DNA of 64,000 nt from Sinonovacula constricta (lineage: Eukaryota > Mollusca > Bivalvia > Cardiida > Solecurtidae): assembly GCA_007844125.1 (NCBI GenBank), contig CM017571.1:26006940-26070939 (forward strand), given 5' to 3'. The position numbers and the translations under genes were made by a program. Positions 1 through 10,300 of this stretch are shown in pieces; position 1 is the first letter of the stretch; every line of letters begins with the position of its first letter. The notes beneath the pieces are model-generated. The model did no database searches. It was not told the DNA's origin and saw only the letters and a list, made by a program, of their open reading frames with translations.

Positions 1-1514
1 GAGTTTTTTCGCGAATAACTTAAGAGTTTTTTCGTGAAGGTTAACAAGTGGTCCAGGAATTTTTATGATCGGGGCATGGGTTGCATATGCAGTTTCTGCG
101 CTAGGGCAGAGTCCATCAATGTTTACTCTTGCCATACTTTATAAGGATATGTCCACTCCTAGTAAGTCTGGTATCAGTATAATATGACTGTGTGTCGCAT
201 CATGTTATGTGTAGCTGCACACATACATGATGTCACAGTTAAGGTTGCACAATATCTACTTCATAATAACAGCCACCCCTAATGACAGAATGATTATTGG
301 TGTAAAATCATGAACAAATAAATTAACTTTTTGTGTTGTTAAAAGTATACACAACATCAAGATCAATTTTCATTTGAACATATCAACAGTAATTGGTGTC
401 CCAATCGCAATTAACTGTGTTTATCAGTTCATGGATAATTGAGACACTTAGGAGAATGAGTGGAGACCATTGGATGGAAAGGTCATTGTCACCCTGCTGA
501 ACATGTATGGTGTCCAATTGAAGTCAACAACTCGTCAAATTAAACTGTGATTTTTCCTCATATTTATTAGCTTTGTATTTTTCACAACAGTCCCTGTTGC
601 CATGAAAAAATAAATGGATTAATCAGATCATAGAACATTGAGACATTTAAGCCTGTGATTGGTGGGCATCTTTTTTTGCAAAAGCAAGGTCTGAATTGTA
701 GGCTTGTATGGTGTTCCATACAATTTTGTTGGTGCAACTATTTTTTGTTGGATTTGTTGAGTTGTTGTTTGATGAGTTATGATCAGTTTTATTTGTAATA
801 TCTTTTTCATAAGCCATCAGTTTCTTTTGATTTATATGTTGGTTTCGTATTCAAATTGTCTTGATTACAGAATTATTTTATCCTGGTCAAAATTTTGCAA
901 ATCATTATGCCTATTTGTCTCAATAACAACTTCTATATAATTAACATTATTTCTTATTCAATGTCATCGCATGTTGTAGTGCAATCAATTTCAGAGACTT
1001 GTATCTTGTTTGTAAAGATAATAATTTATCTTTTATTTTCAGCCTCGGTTGTTAATAATACAATCTTTTTTGTTTTTGTTGTTGAGATAAAAAAGTGACA
1101 TCCTTAGCACAAGCTGTGTGTCATAATGTTTATCAGTTTTAAATAAAAGAACATAATTGTGTATATTTTTCAGTTTATTGTTTTTGTTTTCTTAGAAAGG
1201 AATGTTTTCAGCAATATATAAATCATTGTGTTGAAAAAATAATCCTTTAAAAATGCTTTCCAGCTTTCCTAAGAAATCAGGAATTTTTGTCACATTATTT
1301 TGCAGGAAAAAAAAATCTTTTAAAATTACAATCTAGAAATAGTACTCCCAGGCAGTTATGGTAATAATGTTGTAAGTTTAATGATCAAATACTGGCACTT
1401 ATTATAATCACATGGTAGGTATCACAAATAATTATAAGCAAGCTGCCTTATTGTGAGAGAAGATTTTCATGGCATTTATTCTTAGCCTGCACAGCCCTAA
1501 TTGATGAGGTTTGT
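1..1514. other. Intronic AT-rich sequence, no gene seen
   Basis: No coding exon or clear full repeat is recognisable. The first 45 bases hold a short direct repeat of GAGTTTTTTCGCGAA. By position this is presumably intron of the GRK gene whose first visible exon starts at 7307, but no upstream GRK exon was found to prove it. Confidence 0.5.
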
Positions 1515-1600
1515 CAAAAATGTAGATCCAGAATCATCCTGCTTCCTTTGGGAGCTGTCTCATCAGGATCTGCATTGTTTTCAACAGAGACTTTAGCAAT
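1515..1600 (-). repeat. Copy of palindromic element family P
   Basis: Reads in reverse orientation as an AAACAATGCAGATCCTGATG start followed by AGACAGCTCCC, the same core found in the 76-bp satellite at 23.7 kb and in dispersed copies at 19.0, 31.9, 42.1, 47.9 and 48.3 kb. The left half (TGTAGATCCAGAATCATC) is an imperfect inverted copy, so the unit folds back. It is probably a non-autonomous DNA element. Confidence 0.5.
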
Positions 1601-2093
1601 AAGTTACCTTTTGCATATGTTGGCAGATAATGAAGATTTTGTATTGAATCAACAAATGTAGCATGCTCAGGGTCAATCCATTTTTTATAACACAAATGGA
1701 AAAAAAGTCTGTCGCACCATAAATAAATTACGAGAACTAAAGAGGAAACCAATTTGAAATTTTCACTCAAGTAAAATCACCACAGAAAACCCTCTCGTTC
1801 TTCAGCGTGATTGAATCCATGTACAATAACCTGGCAGGAATTGTCTTTAGAATTATTGATTCAGTATTTCATCTCATCTTAGTTGATCCTTGATGTTAAG
1901 AACAGGTCCCAGCCATCCTGGAATATTGAATGCACAAATACAATAATAAGCAAGAGACAAATAAATTGAAAGCATAATAAAATGTTATACCACTTAGATA
2001 AGTCATTCATAGTATTGCATTATCAAGAAAAAAGGCAGGTTTTCATCTTTATCCCATATTAGATTTCATTCTGTTTATACAATAGGTTCAGTC
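1601..2093. other. Intronic sequence, nothing recognised
   Basis: AT-rich, with no exon-like segment flanked by splice signals and no repeat that I could match elsewhere in the window. Confidence 0.4.
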
Positions 2094-2875
2094 CCAAATA
2101 GTGCAGATATTGATAAGCCATATCCTGGAAGAACTATGTGCAGATCTTGATTAGCCAGACCCTGAAAATACTGAGTGCAGATCTTGATTTGCCAGACCAT
2201 GGAATCACTAAGTACAGATATTGATTGGCCAGACCATGGAAGCACTAAGTGCAGATATTGATTAGCCAGGTCCTGGAAACACTAAGTGCAGGTCTTGATT
2301 GGCCAGACCATGGAAGCACTAAGTGCAGATCTTGATTAGCCAGGCCCTGGAAGCACTTAGTGCAGATATTGATTAGCCAGACCATGGAAACACTAAGTGC
2401 AGATATTGATTAGTCAGTTCCTGAAAGCACTAAGTGCATATCTTGATTAGCCAGACCTGGAAGCACTTAATGCAGATCTTGATTAGCCAGGCCCTGGAAG
2501 CACTAAGTGCAGATATTTGTTAGCCATGTCCCGGAAGCACTAAGTGTAGATCTTGATTAGCCAGGCCCTGGAAACACTAAGTGCAGCTCTTGATTAGCCA
2601 GGCCCCAGAAGCACTTAGAGCAGATCTTGATTAGCCAGGCCCCAGAAGCACTAAGCACAAATCTTGATTAGCCAGACCCTGGAATAAAAAAGTGCAGATT
2701 TTGATAAGCCAGAACCTGGAAGCAGTAAGTGTAAATCTTGATAAAAGCCATGACCTGGCTATACTAAATGTAGGTCTTGATTAACCAGGCCCGGGAAGTA
2801 CTAAGTGTAGATCTTGATCAGCCAGGTCCCAGAAGCAGCAGGCAGATCTGGATCTGCACTATTTGCCTTAGCTTT
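2094..2875. repeat. 37-bp minisatellite array inside a family P element
   Basis: About 20 imperfect copies of a 37-bp unit built on ACTAAGTGCAGATCTTGATT followed by AGCCAGGCCCTGGAAGC. The spacing was measured between successive ACTAAGTGCAG motifs (2171, 2208, 2245). The array begins with CAAATAGTGCAGATATTGAT and ends with GGATCTGCACTATTTGCCTT. These are the two inverted ends of family P, so the array looks like an internal expansion of one such element. Confidence 0.85.
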
Positions 2876-3502
2876 ATTTATATTTGCTAAGAAGGCTAAA
2901 AGTTACTTAGCTAATAAGTCTCATTGTGACAAGTAATTTTTAAAAAAAAATTTAAAACAAATTTATTTAAAAAACAAACAAACTTGAAAACCCAGCAGAC
3001 TTAATGAAAGTTCTTAACCTATTTTTAGAAAAATATTTTAAAACCATTTTACCAGTATATAATTAAAAATTAAAAACCTGCAATAACCTTTATTTACTGT
3101 TCAGACTTTTATTTTTCATGTATTTGATAAATGAATTCCAGATAAGGTACTTATGTTTTTTAAAAACTAGCATTATATATAGACTTATGTAGTTTCTGTG
3201 TTCTTTGTATTGTTTTTGTCCAATTTTTATTTTAATAGAATAGATATAAATGGTTTCCATTAAAAAGGCTGTTATAGTAAATTAATTTTCTCATTTAAAG
3301 TGGTGACAGAAAGCAGGTTCTTTACTCTGTAATATAACAAATTCTGCGAAAAGGCCTTTATTTGTATAAGGATGATCTCCTAGAAAACACCTTTATTTCA
3401 TCAAGGTCTGCAAGGAGATCTGACAGCACCCGATGCAAATATATCCTCTATGCTGGCTTGTTTTTGCAGAAAACTACAGTAATTGAATGTAATGTAATAA
3501 TG
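2876..3502. other. Intronic sequence, nothing recognised
   Basis: Very AT-rich. The first part (GCTTTATTTATATTTGCTAA onward) still resembles the 3' flank of family P elements. No exon is seen. Confidence 0.4.
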
Positions 3503-3672
3503 TTAAGGAGCACCCATAGCCGAGCAGTTAGAGTTGGAAACCTCATCACATGGGTTTGATCCCTAGTCAGGCTGAGAACTTAATGTTGTGGAGGGTAGTT
3601 AGGTGGGGCGACGGGGGATGGGCAGACTTCAGGCTGAACAGCGCTTGGTGGTTCCATAAATCAAAAAAAAAG
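3503..3672 (+). repeat. tRNA-derived SINE-like copy (SINE-D family, degenerate)
   Basis: Has a tRNA-like head (CCATAGCCGAGCAGTTAGAG, then a B-box-like GGGTTTGATCC) and ends in an A-rich tail of nine or more A. The body contains GGTGGTTCCA, related to the GGTGGTTCTACCCAG signature of the other SINE-D copies. It is too degenerate to be a functional tRNA. Confidence 0.5.
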
Positions 3673-4111
3673 AAAACTAACAATAATTAGGCATTGATGC
3701 AAATTAATCTTTCATGATCTTTTATTGTTGTAAAATTTGTTCTAGTTTCAAGTAACACTTTTATATTTCATCAGCACCAAAAACAAAAATTCATAGATCA
3801 CATTTCATAATGCTAGTATTAGGTTACATGAGAGAGTTTCATAAGCTGTCAGAATTTAATCCATTTTATTTGGAAAAAAAACAACACCTGAAACTTTCAT
3901 CTGACAAAATTAAAATGACAGCATCCATGTCATTGCTTGTATTATATTTTCTATTTATGATTCACAATGATGCTCATTCATAAGGCTTGTTAATTTCCCA
4001 CTTTATCTACATTTTCTCTTCACTTGCTAAGCACAAACTGACCAGGCTTGATAAAAGTGTGTAGAAAAGTTGAGATGAATCGATGCTTTTGGATGCTTTA
4101 AGTCTTTATAT

Positions 4112-4186
4112 TGAGTGAGTGGATCACCAACTTGTAAGCCCTCAGCCCCTCAAAGTATGGGTTTGAGTCCCTCTCTGCCAAAGCCA
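4112..4186 (+). repeat. SINE-D head fragment
   Basis: The stretch GTAAGCCCTCAGCCCCTCAA followed by a B-box-like GGGTTTGAGTCCC matches the 5' part of SINE-D copies at 42.9 kb and, inverted, 61.3 kb. The rest of the element is missing. Confidence 0.4.
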
Positions 4187-4383
4187 ATTGAGCTTGATTT
4201 ACTCTATTTGCCTAAACCACATAAATACAGTGTACAATTACATGTTTACAAAGGAAATGACAGATTTATTTATTGCCCTGCTTTTGAACTATTTCAACAG
4301 CATCCATTTAGAAAAGTAACTTCCTCTTAATTGAGTTTTATTATGTTCAACATTTCATAACCAGAAGAGTCCATAAATTATCC

Positions 4384-4867
4384 TTAAAGGTGGTATCAGA
4401 CAGTTTGGAACTATTTTTTCTCATATAACCAAATAAGTCTTTAATACTTGAAAAGGTTCTGCAAAATGCCATTCATTGATGCTCTAGGTCAGTGTGAACA
4501 GTGAAACATAAACCCTATTCCTCATTGCAAACAGGTATTTCCTATCTGAGCCATGTTGCAGGGATAGCTATTTTTAACAAAGAAAACCATGTGACAACTC
4601 ACTTTTGAGATTATGTTATATCGTCATCCATGTAATCTATTTTAAGCAGAGATCGCTATCGTGATTATTTATAGGTTTGGAATGATCAAACTTAAGAGTG
4701 TTTTATTGCGACATGTACTGTCTAACAATATAGTCAGTGTTCAAAACTGTCTTTACAAATACTTAAGTATGAGTTTTATGCAGAAATTATTCCCAGATTC
4801 CCCAAAGCAGTGGTAAGATATTGTTACATGAATTTGATATAGGCAAACTGTTGGATACCACCTATAA
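4384..4867 (+). mobile_element. TTAA-flanked MITE, copy 1
   Basis: A roughly 485-bp element with imperfect terminal inverted repeats: left end TTAAAGGTGGTATCAGACAG, right end CAAACTGTTGGATACCACCT. Similar copies lie at 10566-11078 and about 62125-62605. Shared internal landmarks include TCTGCAAAATGCCATTCATT and CAGGTATTTCCTATCTGAGC. It has no coding capacity. TTAA at the ends suggests a TTAA target-site duplication of the piggyBac type, though the TIR is not a classic piggyBac one. Confidence 0.75.
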
Positions 4868-4887
4868 CCTGTTATAATAGCATTGTT

Positions 4888-5036
4888 AGTGTGTAAGAAG
4901 GTCTTCCAGCTGACCTGCGGTGCACTGGTGGTTCTACCAGACAATTGTTTATCTTCCACCACCAAATTAGCTGTACTTTGCTATAATGATCATAATTGGT
5001 CGGTGTGTGACGTATTTTAAAAAACAAAAACAAAAC
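4888..5036 (+). repeat. SINE-D 3' part
   Basis: Contains GTCTTCCAGCTGACCTGC, a degenerate GGTGGTTCTACCAGA, then GCTATAATGATCATAATTGG and an A-rich tail. This is the common 3' body of SINE-D copies. The tRNA-like head is lost. Confidence 0.55.
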
Positions 5037-6087
5037 ATTTCTAGATTGGGTGTCAATTGAGAAAAAAATGAACCATATATTAAATATGTGTTAAATAATA
5101 ATAGGTTCAATTTAGTTAACAATTAAAATAATGCCCAACTGAGTTATTAGCACTCCGCAAAGTTAAATGCTTATTCCTCATTTACTTTTGAAAAAGCACA
5201 CCTCCATCTCAGGTAAAATTCTTCATCTACTACTGAGTTCAAGGAAGATAGTGGATTTATTTCCTGGTGTCCTTTTTTATACTGATGGTGAATTTTCATT
5301 GGTTTATATGGACAGATTAAGATTATTTTTTTTTTTTTCTATGTCAATAAATTCCATAATATTTATACTCATTCACCAAAAATTAAGCCACAATTGATGA
5401 TTTTGCTGAAACAATATGTTACCAGAAGTCAAAAGACTTGTTCTTCAATGAAACATTTCCCGCCTTCGACTGAATTATGCATTGCATGCTACTTTCTAAT
5501 GTAATCAGTGACTGGGTGATTTGTAGAAATTTGTAGCAGAGAAAAAACATAAAAAAGTAAATATTTCATTAGGTGCAGAGCATGCATAATTTACACCGCT
5601 TGTTTCAAGCAGAGTGCATGTATTTCAATCTTTCTTCAAGCAGTCACTGCTCTTTGTCTTTTTATAAGAAAATGCAGCTGTTTTAGAGGCTGTCACAGTG
5701 GTATGAAATTTGATCCACTTTAGACGTGTTTTCATTCTATAACAGTTCAGCCTTGTTATTTGAAATTTGTATTTAAACCAAAAAATTATGAGATTTTTTT
5801 GTCATGAGATTTAATTTTCATTGTTGACCCCTTTTGTGCTTTTGTTCTTTTTAGGGTTTTATTTCTTTTTTTATATTATTTTTGCTTGAGTAAGAAAAAA
5901 ACACTTGTTTAAACTTACAGAAGACAATAGTTCTTGATGTATGGGGTTGAGGTGGTGTTAAGTAAATTTCCTTATACAAATTCTCTGTCTGATTGCACTG
6001 TCTGTAAAATTTCAATTCCAGGTACAAAAGCACCCAGGTTTAATTCCTGATGAGTACCAAAGTCAGTAAAATATTGTAACAAAGAGA
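5037..6087. other. Intronic sequence, nothing recognised
   Basis: AT-rich non-coding sequence with a T-run near 5326-5338. No supported exon, RNA gene or repeat. Confidence 0.4.
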
Positions 6088-6445
6088 GAAAAATGTGCAG
6101 CCAGTCCATGACTCGAACCTGGGTCACTTCGCTTACAGGGCAAATTCTCTAACGACTGAGCTAACCAAACCGCTTACACATTTTCTCCCTATCACCCGGC
6201 TACCTACACCCCAGGCAACTTGAAATTAGTCCTCAAATTTCCACAGACTGAAATCTCTACATAGAACTCACAAGCACTTCTCAAGCACTTGTAAGTAACG
6301 ACCGCGGGTCATTTACATTGGGTGCCATTGTACCATAGGGAGAAAATGTGCAGCCAGTCCGGGACTCGAACCCGGGACACTTCGCTAACAGGGCGAATGC
6401 TCTACCGACTGAGCTAACCGGACCGCTTACACATTCTCTTTCTAT
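6088..6445 (-). repeat. Dimeric tRNA-derived SINE (SINE-E) on the minus strand
   Basis: Two tRNA-like modules about 250 bp apart, at about 6342-6432 and 6095-6180. The first reads on the minus strand with an A box TTAGCTCAGTCGGTAGAGC, a perfect 5-bp anticodon stem TTCGC/GCGAA, and B box GGTTCGAGTCC. The second module is more decayed. The spacer and the GGGAGAAAATGTG motif beside each module show that they are one repeated structure. The acceptor stem is imperfect and position 33 is C, so I call SINE rather than a working tRNA gene. Confidence 0.65.
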
Positions 6446-6712
6446 CACCCGGTTACAATATGGTAGGTCTTTAGCTTTCTTGCTGACAAGATACACATAT
6501 AAGGGTCGTTCCTCATCTTATCGAGCTGAAGACAGAATAATGTAAAGTTTGGAGCATGATAATTATCATGACAGGAGTTCAGAGCAAGGTTTTCATAGTG
6601 AAAGCTGCACTTTGTCTGCTTTAAATGATTGCTGTTTTTAGATAATAAAAGGATTGTTGGATGGACATGCAGTAAAAAAATACTATTCATAAAAAACAAA
6701 CTTGAAATGTCC

Positions 6713-6815
6713 ACCGGCTGCAATAGGTGCCCTGTGCTATAATGATAGAAAGAAATGTTGCTGCACAGTATCGGCAAAAATGCTGGCAAATCCCATCCCA
6801 TCTTGTCCCAGTGTT
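6713..6815 (+). repeat. SINE-B 3' fragment
   Basis: Matches the 3' end of the SINE-B copies at 36.7 and 46.3 kb: CTGTGCTATAATGATAGAAA, GCTGCACAGTATCGGCAAAA and ATGCTGGCAAATCCCATCCC. The tRNA head is absent. Confidence 0.6.
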
Positions 6816-6959
6816 TACCTAGCACCATTTCAGATGTAGCGAAAATGTTCATGACGCTCTAAACCGCACACCAAAATTTTAGGAAAAAAGCATTACTTTA
6901 GCAAATTGGATTATTGTTTATCTTTCATTGAGACATTTTTTTTCTTACAGATATTGTTA

Positions 6960-7295
6960 TTGTTTACCTTGGTATATTTTATCTACTTTTACTAATATTT
7001 ACTTAACTTTTATACAGAGGACTTGACAATGGGTCTTTTGCAACCTGACTATAAAACTCTTTCCCTTACTCAATGCCATTTCAGTTGTTAATCTAGCTAC
7101 CATATGTCATTTGTTTGCTTACATGTTGTGCTATTATTTACTTTTTTTGTATTTAATCTAATACTGTTATTATTTACTTAATTAACAAGTGGTCTTCCTG
7201 GCCATAAAACTTGTGTACTCAATAACATTTCAGTTGTTTATCTAGCGACTGTGCGTCATTTGTTTACTTGTATTATAGTATGTTTGTTTACCTGT
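6960..7295 (+). repeat. Tandemly duplicated intron segment with repeated acceptor-like motifs
   Basis: Two diverged copies of about 150 bp, sharing TATTTACTTAA, ACTCAATGCCATTTCAG / ACTCAATAACATTTCAG, TTGTTAATCTAGC / TTGTTTATCTAGC and GTCATTTGTTT. Each carries an ATTTCAG motif (near 7078 and 7230), as does the true acceptor at 7300-7306. Neither upstream motif is followed by GRK-like coding sequence. Confidence 0.55.
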
Positions 7296-7306
7296 GACCA
7301 TTTCAG

Positions 7307-7393
7307 ACATACAGTAAGGAGGCTGTGGAACATGTCCAAGAAGCCCTTACAATGGCACAGCGAACCAAAACTTTAAATAAAGACATCTTTGAG
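7307..7393 (+). CDS. GRK exon a, RH-domain segment, alternative version 1
   Basis: The 87-nt exon is preceded by CCATTTCAG and followed by GTAATT, phase 0 at both ends, and encodes 29 residues: [14 protein letters not shown], then [15 protein letters not shown]. It corresponds to human GRK2 from about residue 123 (PFSKSATEHVQ... to ...DLFQ), with about four extra residues in the middle. It is the paralogue of the exon starting 86 nt downstream. Using this exon alone before the 13855 exon gives a normal RH-domain sequence (DIFE then PYLEE). Retention of SK, EHVQ and the exact GRK2 spacing makes this the more ancestral-looking version. Confidence 0.92.
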
Positions 7394-10300
7394 GTAATTA
7401 AAACAGTGTTGTTTGATTACTCTTGGATTATCTTGATGTCGTATTTTCATTGTTTTTCTCTTTCTATGTATCGTTTCAGCACTATTCACCAGCAGCTCTT
7501 GCACACGTGCAAGGTGCTTTAATCTTAACTCAGCGGACTAAACGGCTAAGTACAGACGTATTTGAGGTAATTCAGCGCTTATACAGAAACTGCATCGTGT
7601 TAAAAGGGCGAATGAAAATGCTTGGTTGGCGAAAAATTAATCCTTTTGAATCATATGCACTTGTAATATTTTTAATGCACCCTCTTTCGAAATGATGCTT
7701 GCAAAGGTGCTGCTTTTTATTTTATTTATATTTTCTTATATTTCTTTTTGAAAATTTCTTTTGCTTGATTCAAAATATATTCTCATGATTTACCCCAGAG
7801 TTTAGTAACTAATATAATTTAATAATAATAATTATTTAAAACACATACTTCTAGGTAATATAATGTATACTAGTTTGTTATTACAGATAATATGATATTA
7901 ACTCTTTTATCCATGCTCATAAAGAAATAGTGTATCTATATATTATAAAAAGAAATTGAAGACATAAATGTCTTAGCTATAAAGGAAACCCTTGACCCTA
8001 GGGGTAAGAGTTGCTGATTTGAAACTCCTGAGTTGGTTCCATTCCTGGACTGAGGGTGTTCTTCCAGCTGACAAGCTGTGTACCAGCGGTTCTACCCAGA
8101 TATTTATTTTGGGTCATCCTCCAACAATAATAGCGGGACATTGCTGTTATGACCTAATTCATGTAACGGCGATTAATATTTTAATGTCTGCAATGTAAGG
8201 ATTTGACTAATGCCCCATTGGGCAACTTGCATCTTTCAGGAGACATGTAGATAGGCTGTTTTTATGGAGTGTCTACTAATTATCCAATAACCACATTTTA
8301 TGGCCAGTCTTATAGAATAGCACACTTCTCTTAATCCTTGAGTACAAAGTACAAAATCATAATATCTTTTTAAATAAACTGCAGACCTTAATAGTTTGAC
8401 AGCTGAAAACAATACGTCTTTACTGGAATCATTCTTAAACCTGTATGCAGATATTTTTGTAGTTAAGCTTGTTTTGTTTACAATCTAACCAAAAACCTTA
8501 GCATACAGTTTTTATAGTACATGAGCAGTATAGGAGGTGTATTTTGTAATGGGAAGAGTATCCTAATTAGGCTATATTTGGCTTTGTATTTTCTAATGGA
8601 TAACAAGAACCAGAACAAGTTAACACTTAACATGTTACATTGTGTTTAATACCTATGCAGCATACTATTATTTTAATCAGGTCATATTCTTTTCTCTAGA
8701 ACTGATACATAAATGGTTTAAAAAAAACAACATAAGCCATTATTCTTTCATAATTCTGTCAGAAACAGCTTTTTCAATCATGACAGCTTGTTTTTTATTT
8801 ATACGTGCCTATAATTGGATAAAGTTGAGCCGTTACTTAATATTAGAAATTTTTACCAAGATCTGCAGAAGACAAGTGTTGGAAATGACAAAACTTTTGA
8901 TTTTGAGTCAGACAATTCTCAAGCATCTGATTGGCTAGATTTCAAATGTTATTTGAATCCAGCCAATCAGATGAAAGAGTGTCTCTGACTCAAACTCAAA
9001 AGTTTTATAATCACCAACCCTGGTCGGGAATTAGGATAATTTGACTTGGGTCTAGTATCCTAATAGGTACTCACAGTGTGCTATCACGCTGAAGGCAGCA
9101 TTATATCTGCTTTAAGTGAACACAGTTCCAAGAGACGGAAATATTGTTTTAGTGATGTTTAACCTAAGAAATTTTTCATGACTGAATGACTTGGATAATT
9201 ATTGCCCCTAAGTTAAGAAACCCTTGCTGTTGCAGTTTGTTATTATTTATTTGAGTTAATTACTAACTTTTTTATTTTGTTTTGAGTACTATCTAGTATT
9301 TGTGTAACCAGTTTTAAAGCTATTTTATTTCCTTTTTTTGCTCTGAAAAATAACACAAACTTGTATAATTAAATATATTTGATTTTGTTTATAAAGTTTA
9401 CACAACTTTCTGGTATTGACAAGGTTATCAATTATTTTATGTATGTTGGTAATGTCAAATGTCACAAAATTATTTCTATTGTAATTGTTTTCAAGATGAT
9501 TATAATGTATTCAGAATATTTAATTGATTTTATCCCAATTAAAGGTTTTTATCCCAATTAAAGGTTTTTTCTACCTTAATACTACAGCACTTTTTTTGTT
9601 CAAATTTTGTCATCCATATTGCAGGATTAGAGTTTTGCCCCATGATTACTCTTCAGTAGCTGAGACACAATTCTTGATGCTATATTTTTCTCCCAATATC
9701 CAGAAGTGCTTTTTTAGAAATTGGATTCAAGAAGAATGCTAAAAGCAGCTTGGGCTTTGCTGTTAGCAATTTGATTTTGCAGTGGAAATGTAATCCAGGA
9801 GCTATTTATTAGTGACAGAGACATTATGTGTGTCAGTCTGGTGTTGGGTGTTTGTTACTTGCAGTTGAATATGTGTTGTTGTCGGTGTTAGAGTGCATAT
9901 TGTTTTTTGCTTTCTTTAGTCACATCACACCAAAACATATTTGGTCATATAACTGCTAGTATTGGTGGAGAAAATTTGGTTAGAACCAAGTTGCACCCCA
10001 AGTATGCTGTAAGACCTTGTCACATGAAAGTTCTCGCCCCAACAGATACTTTTAACATAATATGCATGTATTCACTTGGCGGTATACATGATATGTTTGT
10101 GAATAGCTCTAGGTTGTAACTGTGATATTGCTCAAGACACAATTGGTCATAGTGGCAATATCCAGCTATAATTGGTCAAGGAAAACCCCAGATAAATGTC
10201 TGGGTTAAACCAGCAGTCACTTACTGTTCATCCCCTAATCACCCTCATTTTCTCTATCCTACTGCAAGACAATGTTGCAATTCAGTCTTTACTTGAATCA

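Noticed and set aside
6342..6432. tRNA gene candidate on the minus strand
   Set aside because: Good D and anticodon stems, but the acceptor stem has mismatches, the base before the anticodon is C rather than T, and a second decayed copy with shared flanks sits beside it.
8642..8938. 98-codon plus-strand open frame
   Set aside because: AT-rich, hydrophobic by composition, runs into the fold-back element and has no known domain.
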